Shown here one piece after another: positions 8,921 through 20,325 of a stretch of DNA of 64,000 nucleotides. This DNA comes from Luteibacter aegosomatissinici (GTDB lineage Bacteria > Pseudomonadota > Gammaproteobacteria > Xanthomonadales > Rhodanobacteraceae). Location of the stretch: the NCBI RefSeq assembly GCF_023078495.1, contig NZ_CP095742.1, positions 4,550,501 to 4,614,500 of the forward strand, in the 5' to 3' direction. The position numbers and the translations under genes are program-made. Position 1 is the stretch's first letter. Each line of letters starts with the position of its first letter. The notes under the pieces were generated by a model, which was given only the letters and a program-made list of their open reading frames with translations, was not told the origin of the DNA and made no database searches.

Positions 8921-10126
8921 ATGCAAGCCCCGGCCAACACGGCGGTGCAGGCGAACACCCCTGCCGCCCCCACCGTTTACGGTGTGATTTTTGCGATCAG
9001 CTTCTGCCACCTGCTGAACGACATGATGCAGTCGCTGCTCCCGGCCATCTATCCCGGCCTGAAGAGCGATTTCCAGCTCGATTTCGGCCAGATCGGCCTG
9101 ATCACGCTGACCTACCAGATCACCGCGTCCATCCTGCAGCCGCTGATCGGCCTGTATGCCGATCGCCGCCCCACGCCGCTGGCACTGCCCGGCGGGACGT
9201 TGTTCTCACTCGCCGGCTTGCTGGTGCTCTCGCAGGCACACGCGTACCCCGTACTGCTCGGCGGCGCCGCCTTGCTCGGCATGGGTTCCTCCGTGTTCCA
9301 CCCGGAATCGTCACGCGTGGCGCGCATGGCATCGGGTGGCAAGCATGGTCTCGCGCAATCGCTGTTCCAGGTGGGCGGCAATGCCGGGCAAGCGCTTGGT
9401 CCGCTGGCCGCCGCGGTCGTCGTCGTGCGCTGGGGTCAGTCGAGCCTGGGCTTCTTCGCCCTGCTCGCGCTGTTGTCGTGCGCCATCCTGTGGAACGTGA
9501 GCCAGTGGTATCGCCACCACGGCTTGCCGCGGTTGAAGGCGTCGCATGCAGCCCATGCGCACAGTGCGCCACCGGCACGCGATGCCACGCGCGGCATCCT
9601 CGTGCTGCTCGCGCTCATCTTCTCCAAGTACGTGTACCTGTCCAGCCTGACCAGCTATTTCACCTTCTACCTGATCCACAAGTTCAGCGTGTCGGTGGAA
9701 ACCGCGCAGCTGCACCTGTTCGTGTTCCTTGGCGCGGTTGCGGTGGGAACGATTCTTGGCGGCCCTGTCGGCGACCGCATCGGCCGCAAGCGCGTTATCT
9801 GGTTTTCCATCCTGGGCACCTTGCCGTTCACGTTGCTGCTACCGCATGCCAGCCTGTTCTGGACGGCACCGCTCACCATCGCGATCGGCCTCATCCTGGC
9901 CTCCGCCTTCCCCGCCATCGTAGTGTTCGCGCAGGAACTCGTGCCCGGCAAGGTTGGCATGATCTCCGGCTTGTTCTTTGGCTTCTCGTTCGGCATGGGC
10001 GGCATTGGCGCCGCGGTGCTGGGGGAGCTGGCCGACCACTACGGTATCGAGGCGGTGTACCAGCTCTGCGCGTTCCTGCCGCTGATCGGCCTGCTGGCGG
10101 CGTTTTTGCCTAACCCCAAAAAGTAG
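8921..10126 (+). CDS. MFS exporter, fosmidomycin-resistance (Fsr) type
   Basis: Twelve-helix major facilitator efflux protein of 401 residues in the inner membrane. The start matches Fsr: FCHLLNDMMQSLLPAIYP, followed by LITLTYQITASILQPLIGLYADRRP and MGSSVFHPESSRVARMASGGKHGLAQSLFQVGGNAGQALGP (quoted in parts), the best signatures of this subfamily. The central MFS motif appears as GGPVGDRIGRKRVIW. Divergent from the AraC-type regulator, which is its likely controller. Fosmidomycin export is the name of the E. coli homologue; the natural substrate here is not known. Confidence 0.9.
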   Translation: MQAPANTAVQANTPAAPTVYGVIFAISFCHLLNDMMQSLLPAIYPGLKSDFQLDFGQIGLITLTYQITASILQPLIGLYADRRPTPLALPGGTLFSLAGLLVLSQAHAYPVLLGGAALLGMGSSVFHPESSRVARMASGGKHGLAQSLFQVGGNAGQALGPLAAAVVVVRWGQSSLGFFALLALLSCAILWNVSQWYRHHGLPRLKASHAAHAHSAPPARDATRGILVLLALIFSKYVYLSSLTSYFTFYLIHKFSVSVETAQLHLFVFLGAVAVGTILGGPVGDRIGRKRVIWFSILGTLPFTLLLPHASLFWTAPLTIAIGLILASAFPAIVVFAQELVPGKVGMISGLFFGFSFGMGGIGAAVLGELADHYGIEAVYQLCAFLPLIGLLAAFLPNPKK

Positions 10127-10143
10127 CGTGGTCGCGCCACGGT

Positions 10144-11826
<1,683 letters not shown>

Positions 11827-11882
11827 GGAACATCCTGGGGCCGTGATGCCCTGAGGATAGGCCAATCGCGCGCGATGGCCCG

Positions 11883-12725
11883 CTAGCCTCGGGATACCAG
11901 CGTGCCAATGACCTGCTCCAGCGATGTCTCTCCCTTGATCGCCTCCGGCCCGAAATCGATCCATCCCTCATTGAACCCATCGATCATCCGCATGCGCGGT
12001 ACGGGATTCGCCATGCCCTGCGCGCGGAACCGACCTTCCCATGACTCTCGCGGTACACCGCGGGCGACCACATCACGCTCCAGCGCGCGGGCCAGCGCCG
12101 CCGCGATATCGTCGGGGCTGACCCGGACCGGGCCTTCCAGTTCCACGACCCGTACCCCTTCCCAACGCTCACCCAGCAGGCGCGCCGCCTGGTGGCCGAT
12201 GTCGCGGGTAGCCACCATGGCGATGCGCCGGTCGAGTGGCTGCAGGTAGCTGTCGATCACGCCGGTGTCGCGGGCCTGGGCCACATCCCACTGCGTGTTT
12301 TCCATGAACCAGGCGGCGCGCAGGAACGCCACGGGCATGGGCAACGCGCCAAGCACCTGCTCCATCCGGCCCAGCTGGGATAGCAGGTTCTCATGCACGG
12401 CACCCGCGCCGATCGTGGAGAGCACGACGACACGGTCGGGGCGCGCCGCGAGCAGGGCGTCGCGGATCGAGGCGATCGTGCGGTTCGATTCGGGAAAGCC
12501 GGGCGAGGGATCGAACAGCGGCGGCAAAAGGATGAAGACCGCCTCGGCGCCCTCGAAGGCGCGGGTCAGCGCCGGCGTGTCATCGAGTGCCGCGATGGCC
12601 GCATGCGCGAAGCGGCTGGCCTTGGCCGCGTCGCGCACAACCGCGCGGAACGGCGTTCCGTCGGCATGCAGGGCCTCGGCTAGCGAGGCCCCGACCTGGC
12701 CGGTGATACCGGTAATGGCGTACAT
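11883..12725 (-). CDS. NmrA-like NAD(P)-binding protein (atypical SDR)
   Basis: 280 residues with an N-terminal Rossmann motif TGITGQVG immediately after the first strand ([19 protein letters not shown]), and [17 protein letters not shown] plus [16 protein letters not shown] typical of NmrA/HSCARG-type sensors and QOR2-like quinone oxidoreductases. The usual catalytic Tyr-x3-Lys of classical SDRs is not evident, so it may be a redox-sensing or non-classical reductase. Same direction as the acyl-CoA ligase, which may be co-transcribed. Function beyond dinucleotide binding is not assignable. Confidence 0.85.
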   Translation of the reverse strand: MYAITGITGQVGASLAEALHADGTPFRAVVRDAAKASRFAHAAIAALDDTPALTRAFEGAEAVFILLPPLFDPSPGFPESNRTIASIRDALLAARPDRVVVLSTIGAGAVHENLLSQLGRMEQVLGALPMPVAFLRAAWFMENTQWDVAQARDTGVIDSYLQPLDRRIAMVATRDIGHQAARLLGERWEGVRVVELEGPVRVSPDDIAAALARALERDVVARGVPRESWEGRFRAQGMANPVPRMRMIDGFNEGWIDFGPEAIKGETSLEQVIGTLVSRG

Positions 12726-12832
12726 GGTTTGCTCCGTCAGCAGTGGGGACGGCGCAAAGCGTAGGCCTGGCGAACACGTGACTGAAGCGACCTGGACTCA
12801 GGTCATTCCTGACAAAAGATCACCAATCGCGA

Positions 12833-14512
12833 TCAGGCGAACTCCACCCAGGCGTTCGCATCCTCGGTGGGCTTGCCGGCCACGGGCTTTTCACCAAAGC
12901 GCAGGTCCTCGGCCGCCGGGGCGCGCACTTCGACGGGCTTACCGCCATCAACGGTAAAGAACGCCACCTGTTCGCGCAGCGCGTGGGCCTGGTCCTGCAT
13001 GGACTTCGCGGCTGCCGCCGCCTCTTCGACAAGGGCCGCGTTTTCCTGGGTCACCTGGTCGATCTGGGCGATGGCTACGTTTACCTGGTCCACGCCGGCC
13101 GATTGCTCGGCGCTGGCCGCGGCGATTTCGGCGACGATATCGGTCACCTTCTTCACGCTGCCGACGATATCGCGCAAGGCGCCGGCGGAACGCTCCACGA
13201 GTTCCGAACCCGCCTCAACGCGCTCGCTACTCTCGACGATCAGCGCCTTGATCTCCTTCGAGGCCGCCGCACTCGACTGCGCCAGGCGGCGCACCTCGCT
13301 GGCCACCACGGCGAAGCCGCGGCCCTGCTCACCGGCGCGCGCCGCTTCGACCGCCGCGTTCAACGCCAGCAGGTTGGTCTGGAAGGCGATCTCATCAATC
13401 ATGCCCACGATATCGGCGATACGCCGGCTGGAATCGCCGATGTCGTGCATGGCGCTCATGGCCTGTGCCATCACTTCACCGCCCTTCTCTGCCTCGCCGC
13501 GCGCATGGCGCGACAGGCGATCGGCGGCGGTTGCGTTCTCGGCGTTCTGCTTCACCGTCGCGGTCATCTCCTCCATGGACGCCGCGGTTTCCTCCAGGCT
13601 GGACGCCTGCTCCTGCGTGCGGTGGGAGAGATCATCGTTGCCACGGGCAATTTCACCCGCCGTCGTGGATACTACGTGCGCGCCCTGCTGCACTTCGGCC
13701 ACGATGGATGCGAGCGTGCCACGCATGCGTTCCAGCGCACCGAGCAGGCTATCGGCGCTGACCGGCTCGCCCTGCTCCAGGCGCAGGTCGCCACCGGCAA
13801 TGCGGCTGGCGATACGGTGCGCCTCACGCGGCTCGCCACCGATCGTGGCGCGGATGCTGCGCATGGAGAACCACACCACGAACAGCGCCAGCACGGCGAT
13901 CAGGCCCGATTTGGCGAGGTCCTCCTCCAGCTGAAGGCGAAACGCCGCGTCGATATCAGTGAAGTACGCGCCAGAAATGAAGTGCAGGTCCCACGGCTTG
14001 TACCACGCCGAATAGCTGATCTTGTCGCGAAGCTCGTTGGTCTTCGGCATGACCTGGGTGTAGCGGGTGACGCCGTGGCCTTCCTTCGTATCGGCATCGA
14101 GCATGGCCACGTAATGGTGGAAGCCATTGCCATCGACATCGTCGCGGATGTTCTTGCCGACCTCATCGTGGCGCAGCGGGTGCATCCGCAACGCAAGCGA
14201 GGAATCGAAGGCAAACACGTAACCGCTGCCATTGGCCCAGCGCATGGATTCGATGTCACGCAATGCATTGACGCGGGCCTCCGCGTCGCTGAGTTCGCCC
14301 TTCTCCGCACGGGCGTGATAAGCATCGGCAAGGGCGCTTGCCGCGGCCACGTGCTGTTCGAGCGTCGTCTCCAGGCCACGCATTTGCGCGCGCCGGCTCT
14401 CGATCCCGGACATGACCGTCTGGCCCACCAGGCCGAGGACCACGATCGACATCACCATCCACACCCGCGTATTCAACGTAGTGCGGCCAAACCAGTTCAT
14501 TACCGCCGACAT
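12833..14512 (-). CDS. Methyl-accepting chemotaxis protein with single Cache domain
   Basis: Transmembrane chemoreceptor of 559 residues that passes ligand state to CheA/CheW. Order: TM1 near residues 15-32, periplasmic sCache domain (about 35-195, with [19 protein letters not shown] and [19 protein letters not shown]), TM2 near 200-220, HAMP-like stretch, then the signalling domain. The kinase-control hairpin is complete ([20 protein letters not shown], then [20 protein letters not shown]). Gln/Glu pairs at candidate methylation helices ([20 protein letters not shown] region) are visible. A second start at codon 5 (14500) is possible. A sigma-28 promoter lies about 40 bp upstream, tying it to the flagellar regulon. 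Confidence 0.95.
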   Translation of the reverse strand: MSAVMNWFGRTTLNTRVWMVMSIVVLGLVGQTVMSGIESRRAQMRGLETTLEQHVAAASALADAYHARAEKGELSDAEARVNALRDIESMRWANGSGYVFAFDSSLALRMHPLRHDEVGKNIRDDVDGNGFHHYVAMLDADTKEGHGVTRYTQVMPKTNELRDKISYSAWYKPWDLHFISGAYFTDIDAAFRLQLEEDLAKSGLIAVLALFVVWFSMRSIRATIGGEPREAHRIASRIAGGDLRLEQGEPVSADSLLGALERMRGTLASIVAEVQQGAHVVSTTAGEIARGNDDLSHRTQEQASSLEETAASMEEMTATVKQNAENATAADRLSRHARGEAEKGGEVMAQAMSAMHDIGDSSRRIADIVGMIDEIAFQTNLLALNAAVEAARAGEQGRGFAVVASEVRRLAQSSAAASKEIKALIVESSERVEAGSELVERSAGALRDIVGSVKKVTDIVAEIAAASAEQSAGVDQVNVAIAQIDQVTQENAALVEEAAAAAKSMQDQAHALREQVAFFTVDGGKPVEVRAPAAEDLRFGEKPVAGKPTEDANAWVEFA

Positions 14513-14549
14513 ACCGCGTACACCCTCGAAAAAGATCCCCGTGGGCGCC

Positions 14550-14576
14550 TTATCGGCAAGAAGCTGCGGGCCTTTA
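14550..14576 (-). promoter_or_regulatory. Sigma-28 (FliA) promoter of the chemoreceptor gene
   Basis: Read on the minus strand: TAAAGGCC, 11 bases, GCCGATAA. This matches the FliA consensus (TAAAGTTT-N11-GCCGATAA) with exact spacing and a perfect -10. It sits 37 bp before the MCP start codon, as expected for class III flagellar genes. Confidence 0.8.
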
Positions 14577-14611
14577 TGACAACCCGGTGAATCTCATCGA
14601 CCGTGATCTGC

Positions 14612-17158
14612 TCAGGGCAGCACGAGGTGATGACGGCCGCTATCCAGCCGCGTTGGCGCGTGGCCGGGCAGACCCACTATGGCCTCCGTGCCCACCGGCA
14701 CTTCGATATCGGCCTCGATGCCATGCGGCCCCTTGCGCCAGGCAACCGATACCTCGCCATAGGGCGTCATGACGCTGGCGGCGGCATGCTCCAGGCTCCC
14801 GGTAAGCGCCGGCTGCACGGCGAAACGGCGCCAACCCGCCTCGAGCGGCCGCAACCCTGCGACGTCTTCAAACAGCCAGTCATCCACAGTACCCAGGAAG
14901 TAGTGGCCCCGCGACCGCGAAGCGAGCTTCCAGTGTTCCCACAGACTGGTGGCCCCGTTGGCACGCCAGAAGCCCCAGCTGGGGAAGGTGACCTGGGTGG
15001 CGATCGCCCACGCCTCGTCGGCATGGCCGGTGGCGGTGAGCACCGGCAGGATGAGCTTGGTCGCCAGTGCGCCCGTATCGAGGTGATCGCCGCGTGCCTT
15101 GGCATCGTTGGCAACACCATCGGCCACCCGCTGGCGAAGATCATCCGGCACGAGGCCGAACCCGAGCGCCAGCAGGTTGTGCGCCTGGCGGTAACCCTGG
15201 TCGCCTTCGCCGCGGTATGTGGCACTCGCACGGTCGAGGAAACGCGTGTTGAACGCCGCACGGACATCATCGGCCATGCGGTCGAAGCGCGCGGCCTCAT
15301 CGGCGTGGCCGGTCAGCCGCTGCATATCGGCCACCACCCGCTCCATGTGGTACAGGTACGCCGTGGCGGCCACCCGTTTATCTTCCGGCGCATTCTCGCC
15401 GGAGGGATCGGTCTCCGGGCTGACCCAGTCGCCAAGCTCCGTATTCGCGATACCCCCGGGCGACCTTGCGTGCTCCATCGCCACGTAACGCGCCATGCCC
15501 GCGAGATGCTCGTCGATCGGCGCACGATCGCCCGTGGCCATGTACAAGGCCCAGGGCACCAGCACATACGCCGAATGCCAGGTGGGCGCATGCACATCGA
15601 GCGCCCAGCCGGCGTTCGGCGCGGTCACCAGCGGTGCGCCGTCCGTCCCGCGCGTATCGGCGATATCCCGCTCCCACTTCGTAAACAACGCACCCGCGTC
15701 GAAGTTGCGCAGGAACATGTCGACACCCAGCATGCCGTCGCCGGTCCAGCCGTTCTTTTCGTACATCGGTGTATCGGTGGGAATGCCGTACAGGTTGTTG
15801 AGCATGGTGTCCGCGGCAGCACGGTGCATCCAGTTCAGCAGATCATTCGAACTGTCGAACCGGCCGGTAACGGCGACATCGGTGTGCACCACGCTTGCCT
15901 TCACCGCGACGAGCGACGGGCGGCCGGGCCAGCGCTCGACCTGGACGTAGCGAAAGCCCTTGTAGGAGAAGCGCGCGTGCCACTGCGTGCGCCCCTCGCC
16001 CAGGGTGAGGTGATCGGTCTGGAAGCCATGCTTGAAGTAATGATGTTCATCGCGCGCATCGACGGTGCCGTCAGGGAGCAGCTTCTCGCCATAGCGGGCC
16101 GTGAGCACCGTGCCCGCTGGCCCCTGCACGTCGAAATCCGCCCAGCCGGCGATGACACGAGGGAATGCAAACACGAACGTACCCGGTTTCGGCTCGGTCA
16201 CCTCGGTGGCATCGAGCACCTGCGACACCCGGATGGGCTGTTCGATCTGCGCGACGAGGCGGCCTGACGGCGCGGGCAATTCGGTCGCGGGCGTCCACGC
16301 GCCGGGCATGGCGAGGCGCGCGTCGTAGTCCTCGCCACCATACAGATCATCCAGCCGCGTGGGCCCATCCGCGAGTTGCCAGCGCGTATCGGTCGGTATC
16401 CGCTCGATGCGGCCATCGGCGTAACGAATGACCAGTACGGCACGAAGGCGTGGCTGGCCATGCCATGGCGCACGCTCCCAATGCCATACGTTCGGGTTGG
16501 TCATGCCGTAGAAGCCACGGCCGAGTTCCGCGCCCAGTGTGTGCTCGCCGGGCGTCAACGCGATATCCGTGGCGGTGACCTCCATGCGCTTCGCGTAATT
16601 GGTAAAGCCCGGCGACAGCACCGCATCGCTCACCGGCTTGCCATCCCATTGCATGGCCGCGTAGCCGCCTGCGGCGACATACAGCGTTGCACGGGCCACA
16701 TCGCCATCGACCCGAAAGGTTCGGCGCAGGAGCGGTGCGGGGAGGCTGGTGGCATCCGCTTTGCCAATCCAGCGTGCGCCCGCCCAGCCGGCCTCATCCA
16801 ACGCCGTGCCAAAGGAGGATCCACCGGCGGCCGTGCCTTCACCGGTCCGTACATCCACATGCCAGTCGTAGCGTTCGCCAGGCGCAAGGGCGGGCCCGCC
16901 GTAGGCGATGTCGAATGATTGTGCCGAACGCACCTCACCGCTATCCCATACCCGCTTGCCAGCCCGGCTCACCTGGATCCGGTAACCGAGTTGGGCGGTT
17001 CCGTTCTTGTCGGCATGGATGACCCAGGCGAATCGCGGCCTGGCCACATCGACATAGAGCGGGGCATCGGTTCGTTCGACGCGAAGCCGGTCAAGCGACG
17101 CAGCGTGGGCAAACGTGGGGACGAGCAGCAGGGCGAAAACCAGGGCGCGTGAAGGCAA
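14612..17158 (-). CDS. Secreted alpha-L-rhamnosidase (GH78)
   Basis: Glycoside hydrolase releasing terminal L-rhamnose from plant glycosides or rhamnose polysaccharides. About 848 residues from a TTG at 17156-17158, which gives a compact signal peptide (LPSRALVFALLLVPTFAHA); the frame is open up to 17254 with no well-placed ATG, so the start is uncertain. Domains: N-terminal Ig-like (DAPLYVDVARPRFAWVI), jelly-roll module (KRMEVTATDIALTPGEHTLGAELG), linker with YKGFRYVQVERWPG, then the (alpha/alpha)6 barrel with DTPMYEKNGWTGDGMLG carrying the probable catalytic acid, NGATSLWEHWK and LGTVDDWLFEDVAGL, and a C-terminal beta domain. A periplasmic or extracellular location is expected. Confidence 0.93.
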   Translation of the reverse strand: MPSRALVFALLLVPTFAHAASLDRLRVERTDAPLYVDVARPRFAWVIHADKNGTAQLGYRIQVSRAGKRVWDSGEVRSAQSFDIAYGGPALAPGERYDWHVDVRTGEGTAAGGSSFGTALDEAGWAGARWIGKADATSLPAPLLRRTFRVDGDVARATLYVAAGGYAAMQWDGKPVSDAVLSPGFTNYAKRMEVTATDIALTPGEHTLGAELGRGFYGMTNPNVWHWERAPWHGQPRLRAVLVIRYADGRIERIPTDTRWQLADGPTRLDDLYGGEDYDARLAMPGAWTPATELPAPSGRLVAQIEQPIRVSQVLDATEVTEPKPGTFVFAFPRVIAGWADFDVQGPAGTVLTARYGEKLLPDGTVDARDEHHYFKHGFQTDHLTLGEGRTQWHARFSYKGFRYVQVERWPGRPSLVAVKASVVHTDVAVTGRFDSSNDLLNWMHRAAADTMLNNLYGIPTDTPMYEKNGWTGDGMLGVDMFLRNFDAGALFTKWERDIADTRGTDGAPLVTAPNAGWALDVHAPTWHSAYVLVPWALYMATGDRAPIDEHLAGMARYVAMEHARSPGGIANTELGDWVSPETDPSGENAPEDKRVAATAYLYHMERVVADMQRLTGHADEAARFDRMADDVRAAFNTRFLDRASATYRGEGDQGYRQAHNLLALGFGLVPDDLRQRVADGVANDAKARGDHLDTGALATKLILPVLTATGHADEAWAIATQVTFPSWGFWRANGATSLWEHWKLASRSRGHYFLGTVDDWLFEDVAGLRPLEAGWRRFAVQPALTGSLEHAAASVMTPYGEVSVAWRKGPHGIEADIEVPVGTEAIVGLPGHAPTRLDSGRHHLVLP

Positions 17159-17268
17159 GGCGTCGAATCCATGGTGCAGGGCACGAAGCCTCGAGCATAC
17201 CCGCACACATCCGCCTAACGCGTGCGGGGCTACACAGTACGCACCCCAAGCCAACCGGAGCCACCGTC

Positions 17269-17787
17269 ATGAAGACCCGTATCGCCGGCCTCGCCCTGGG
17301 CCTCGCCATCGCCAGCACCGCCGCCACCGCCGGTCAGCTCGACAAGCTCGGCAGTATCGGTGCGCTCGCGGGCGGTGGTGGCAGCCTGACCTCGGGAAGC
17401 GCCGGCAATGCCGCCGGCATCATCCAGTACTGCATCAACAACAATTACCTTGGCGGTGACTCGGGCGCTTCCGGGGTGAAGGACAAGCTGCTGGGCAGCC
17501 TCACGGGCGACCAGCATGCTGCCGGTACCGACGCGGGCGGGGCCTCGGGCACCGATTTGCTCGGGAAAATGGGCGCCAAGCCGAAGGACAGCACCGCCAG
17601 CACGGCGGCCGGCTCGCAGAACAAGGACTACCTGAATGGTGCGAAGGGCCTGCTGACCACCGGTGATGGCAAGCAGGTGAACCTCACCGGCGGCGACAGC
17701 GGCAACAGCAGCGACATGAAGGGCCAGCTGGTGCACAAGGCCTGCGACGCCGTGCTGAAACAGGGCAAGAAGATGGCCGGGATGTAA
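17269..17787 (+). CDS. DUF2501 exported protein (YjjA-like)
   Basis: 172 residues from the ATG at 17269, preceded by CGGAG. Signal peptide MKTRIAGLALGLAIASTAATA, mature protein starting near GQLDKLG. The family's central sequence GIIQYCINNNYL is present, with a conserved second cysteine near the C-terminus (VHKACDAVLKQGKK), so a disulfide is likely. A low-complexity Gly/Ser/Thr/Asp stretch lies between. Function of DUF2501 proteins is unknown; YjjA of E. coli is the nearest named relative I recall. Divergent from the rhamnosidase and convergent with the hybrid kinase. Confidence 0.85.
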   Translation: MKTRIAGLALGLAIASTAATAGQLDKLGSIGALAGGGGSLTSGSAGNAAGIIQYCINNNYLGGDSGASGVKDKLLGSLTGDQHAAGTDAGGASGTDLLGKMGAKPKDSTASTAAGSQNKDYLNGAKGLLTTGDGKQVNLTGGDSGNSSDMKGQLVHKACDAVLKQGKKMAGM

Positions 17788-17794
17788 TCCCGGC

Positions 17795-19741
17795 TCAGTT
17801 CCGCGTGATGCGCCCGATCGCCTCGGTAAGATCGGCCACGCCATAAGGCTTGACGATCACCGCCGTGCGGCCGTCGCGCACGACACCATTCGCGGCCTGG
17901 TCGCCGGTGGCAAACAGCACCGGCAGCCCAGGTTGCGTTTCGCGCATGCGTATCGCCACATCCACGCCGTTCATGTCCGGCAATCCCACGTCAGCCAGCA
18001 ACACGTCGATCGCCTCGCTGGCGTGCACGCGTATCGCCTCGGTGCCATCGCCGGCTTCAAACACCTGGTGGCCGCGGCTCTCCAGCATCTCGGCGATGCT
18101 CATACGGATCAGCACATCATCCTCGACCACCAGCACCCGAAGCGGGCGTCGTGCCGGTGGCAGGGGAACCGCAGGTGCTGGTGCCGTCGGCGCCCCCCGC
18201 GATGCGGCGGGCTGCCGCTGGGCCAGGACGTGGCGAACCCGCCGGGCAAGCGCGTCACGCGTGTACGGCTTGCTCAGCAGCTCGACACCTTCATCGAGCC
18301 GGCCGCCGTGCACGATCGCGTTTTCGGTATAGCCAGAGGTGAACAGCACGGCCATGCCGGGCTGCCGTTCCACCGCCTTTCGCGCCAGCTCAGGGCTACG
18401 CAGCGGACCTGGCATCACCACATCGGTGAACAGCAGGTCCACCGCGATGCCACTTTCCATGATGGAGAGTGCGCTCTCCGCATCGCGTGCCTTCAGGACG
18501 CGGTAGCCCAGGTCGGCAAGCATGCCGACCACGGTCTCGCGCACATCGTCGTCATCCTCGGCCACGAGGATGGTTTCATCGCCGCCTCGCACGCCACCCT
18601 CGTCCAGGGCGACAAGGCGGTCTTCGCTTTGCGTCGAACGCGGCAGGTAGATTTTCACCGTCGTGCCGTGGCCGGGCTCGCTATAAATCTTTATGTGGCC
18701 GCCGGATTGCTTCACGAAGCCATACACCATGGACAGGCCCAGGCCTGTCCCCTCGCCTTCCGGCTTGGTGGTAAAGAACGGTTCGAAGACCTGTGCGAGC
18801 ACCTCCGGCGCGATGCCGGTGCCCGTATCGGTGACCGCCAGCATGACGTACTGGCCGGCCTTCAGGTCACCGTGGGCCTTGGCGTAGGCCTCGTCCAGAA
18901 GCGCATTGCCGGCCTCGATCGTCAGCCGCCCCTGCCCGGCCATCGCATCGCGTGCATTGATCGCGAGGTTGAGCAGCGCATTCTCGACATTGCCGACATC
19001 CACCTGCGTATTCCACAGGCCACCGGCCACAACCGTCTCCACCTCGATCGCCTCGCCAAGCGACCGGCGCAACAAGTCGTCCATCTCGCGCACGAAGCGC
19101 CCGATGTTCACCACTTTGGGTGCCAGTGGCTGCCGCCGGCCGAACGCGAGCAGTTGCGCCGCCAGCCGCGAACCGCGGGTGACGCCAGCCATCGCATTGG
19201 CAACGCGGCGCTCGGCGCGCGGGTTACCCGCGACGTCGGCGGCCAGCAACTGCAGGTTCCCGCTGATCACCTGCAACAGGTTGTTGAAGTCATGCGCCAC
19301 CCCGCCGGTGAGCTTGCCGATCGCATCCATCTTCTGCGCCTGGCGCAGCTGGTCCTGGGTGATATCGGCCGAACCATCCCCGCGCGGCCCCATCCAGGCC
19401 TGATCGCCACCCGTGGGGCGGAACGTTGCCAGGATGACCGCCTCGCCCGCCGCCGCGGCGCTCAACGTCTCAAGCGACAGCCGCCAGGCCGAGCCATCGG
19501 CCGCGTTCGCGTCCAGGTCGCGAACGCCCCGCGCACCGATCACCGCGAGAAGGGCTTCGATCGCCCCGCGCCCCGCCGCATCCCAGAACGCAAGGAACGC
19601 ACGGCCGTCGAGCCGGTCCCGGGCCCACGCGTTCGCGTGCAGCGCGGTGCCCGAGGGCGATAGCGCCACCAGGCCAAAAGGCACCGCATCGAGCGATTGA
19701 AGGAGCAGTGCGTGGTCTTGCAGCGTGAACGTCGATGGCAT
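17795..19741 (-). CDS. Cytoplasmic hybrid sensor histidine kinase with two receiver domains
   Basis: 648 residues, no membrane segment. An N-terminal PAS-like sensor (residues about 10-110) precedes a HisKA dimerisation helix with H150 in GGVAHDFNNLLQ, the HWE/FixL-like DFNNLL variant. The HATPase domain follows with NLAINARDAM (N box), VTDTGTGIAPE and EGEGTGLGLSMVYGFVKQSGG (G boxes). Two receiver domains complete it: VAEDDDDVRE...LLFTDVVMPG (about 390-510) and VVEDDVLIRM...VLLADVGLPDMNG (about 530-648), each with its phospho-acceptor aspartate. No cognate output regulator is adjacent. Ligand unknown. Confidence 0.93.
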   Translation of the reverse strand: MPSTFTLQDHALLLQSLDAVPFGLVALSPSGTALHANAWARDRLDGRAFLAFWDAAGRGAIEALLAVIGARGVRDLDANAADGSAWRLSLETLSAAAAGEAVILATFRPTGGDQAWMGPRGDGSADITQDQLRQAQKMDAIGKLTGGVAHDFNNLLQVISGNLQLLAADVAGNPRAERRVANAMAGVTRGSRLAAQLLAFGRRQPLAPKVVNIGRFVREMDDLLRRSLGEAIEVETVVAGGLWNTQVDVGNVENALLNLAINARDAMAGQGRLTIEAGNALLDEAYAKAHGDLKAGQYVMLAVTDTGTGIAPEVLAQVFEPFFTTKPEGEGTGLGLSMVYGFVKQSGGHIKIYSEPGHGTTVKIYLPRSTQSEDRLVALDEGGVRGGDETILVAEDDDDVRETVVGMLADLGYRVLKARDAESALSIMESGIAVDLLFTDVVMPGPLRSPELARKAVERQPGMAVLFTSGYTENAIVHGGRLDEGVELLSKPYTRDALARRVRHVLAQRQPAASRGAPTAPAPAVPLPPARRPLRVLVVEDDVLIRMSIAEMLESRGHQVFEAGDGTEAIRVHASEAIDVLLADVGLPDMNGVDVAIRMRETQPGLPVLFATGDQAANGVVRDGRTAVIVKPYGVADLTEAIGRITRN

Positions 19742-19934
19742 CGAACCGCGTGATCCTTCATGTCATGGCGTGGAACGGGCCCGAATCTTAGCCTCGGGCC
19801 GCAATCACGTATGTGTAGACGCCCTTCACATGCCAGGACAGGTATTGGTTACGCCATGACCAGGGGCCCCAACAGCGTGTTTCCGCAACCCATTGAGTTG
19901 CCAGCGCATTGGAAAAAATCCCCTATATCTTGTG

Positions 19935-19963
19935 TTGACCTGCCCTGGTCCCAGCTATATCGT
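19935..19963 (+). promoter_or_regulatory. Candidate promoter of the riboswitch-nrdAB transcript
   Basis: TTGACC (19935-19940), 17 bases, TATCGT (19958-19963). Transcription would begin near 19970, exactly at the 5' edge of the riboswitch. The stretch 19742-19934 upstream shows nothing else convincing. Confidence 0.45.
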
Positions 19964-19967
19964 GTGT

Positions 19968-20158
19968 CCCGTTGGTGTCCGAGGCGGCGCGACTGCCCGT
20001 CGGACTTAAAAGGGAATCCGGTGTAAATCCGGAACTGCCCCGCAGCGGTAAGTGGAAACGATCCCGTTCAATGCACTGGCCTTTCAGGGGCTGGGAAGCG
20101 ACGGGTAGGCAAGGCGGCATGCCGCCTTATGTCCACGAAGTCCGAAGACCTGCCAGCA
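19968..20158 (+). promoter_or_regulatory. Cobalamin (B12) riboswitch upstream of nrdAB
   Basis: The conserved core is plain: GGGAATCCGGTG (20012 onward), then AAATCCGGAACTGCCCCGCA and GCGGTAA, the classic B12 box, followed later by AGTCCGAAGACCTGCC, which closes the aptamer and pairs back to the 5' strand. Adenosylcobalamin or related cobalamin binding should reduce expression of the genes downstream. It governs nrdAB, a B12-independent class Ia ribonucleotide reductase. Rodionov and co-workers' comparative work and Streptomyces studies describe B12 control of B12-independent isozymes; here it implies a class II enzyme elsewhere in the genome (inference). Confidence 0.92.
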
Positions 20159-20213
20159 GCCGTGCCCGAAGGGCATGGTTCGTGGTGACGGCTTCCGCGG
20201 GGAGGCACGTCGC

Positions 20214-20242
20214 GGACCGAAGCCCCACGCGCGGCTTCGTCC
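20214..20242 (+). other. Hairpin in the nrdA leader, possible expression platform
   Basis: GGACCGAAGCC and GGCTTCGTCC pair around a short loop, with one bulged C, between the aptamer and the nrdA start. It is followed by a pyrimidine-rich stretch but no clean U-run, so it could be a weak terminator or part of a translational switch. A second small hairpin, TGCCCGAAGGGCA, lies at 20163-20175. Confidence 0.4.
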
Positions 20243-20325
20243 CCGGCTTTCCCGTCCTTGCCTAGCCACATCAAGCCCCGTCCGAGGGAACGGGAGTCTG
20301 GACCAGGCCCTGGGGCACGCCAAGC

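Noticed and set aside
12983..14590. 535-residue plus-strand ORF opposite the chemoreceptor
   Set aside because: Shadow; the MCP hairpin is on the minus strand and has its own promoter.
17149..17268. Upstream extension of the DUF2501 gene and of the rhamnosidase into each other
   Set aside because: Both have signal peptides starting further in; the extensions are non-hydrophobic and would overlap a divergent promoter.
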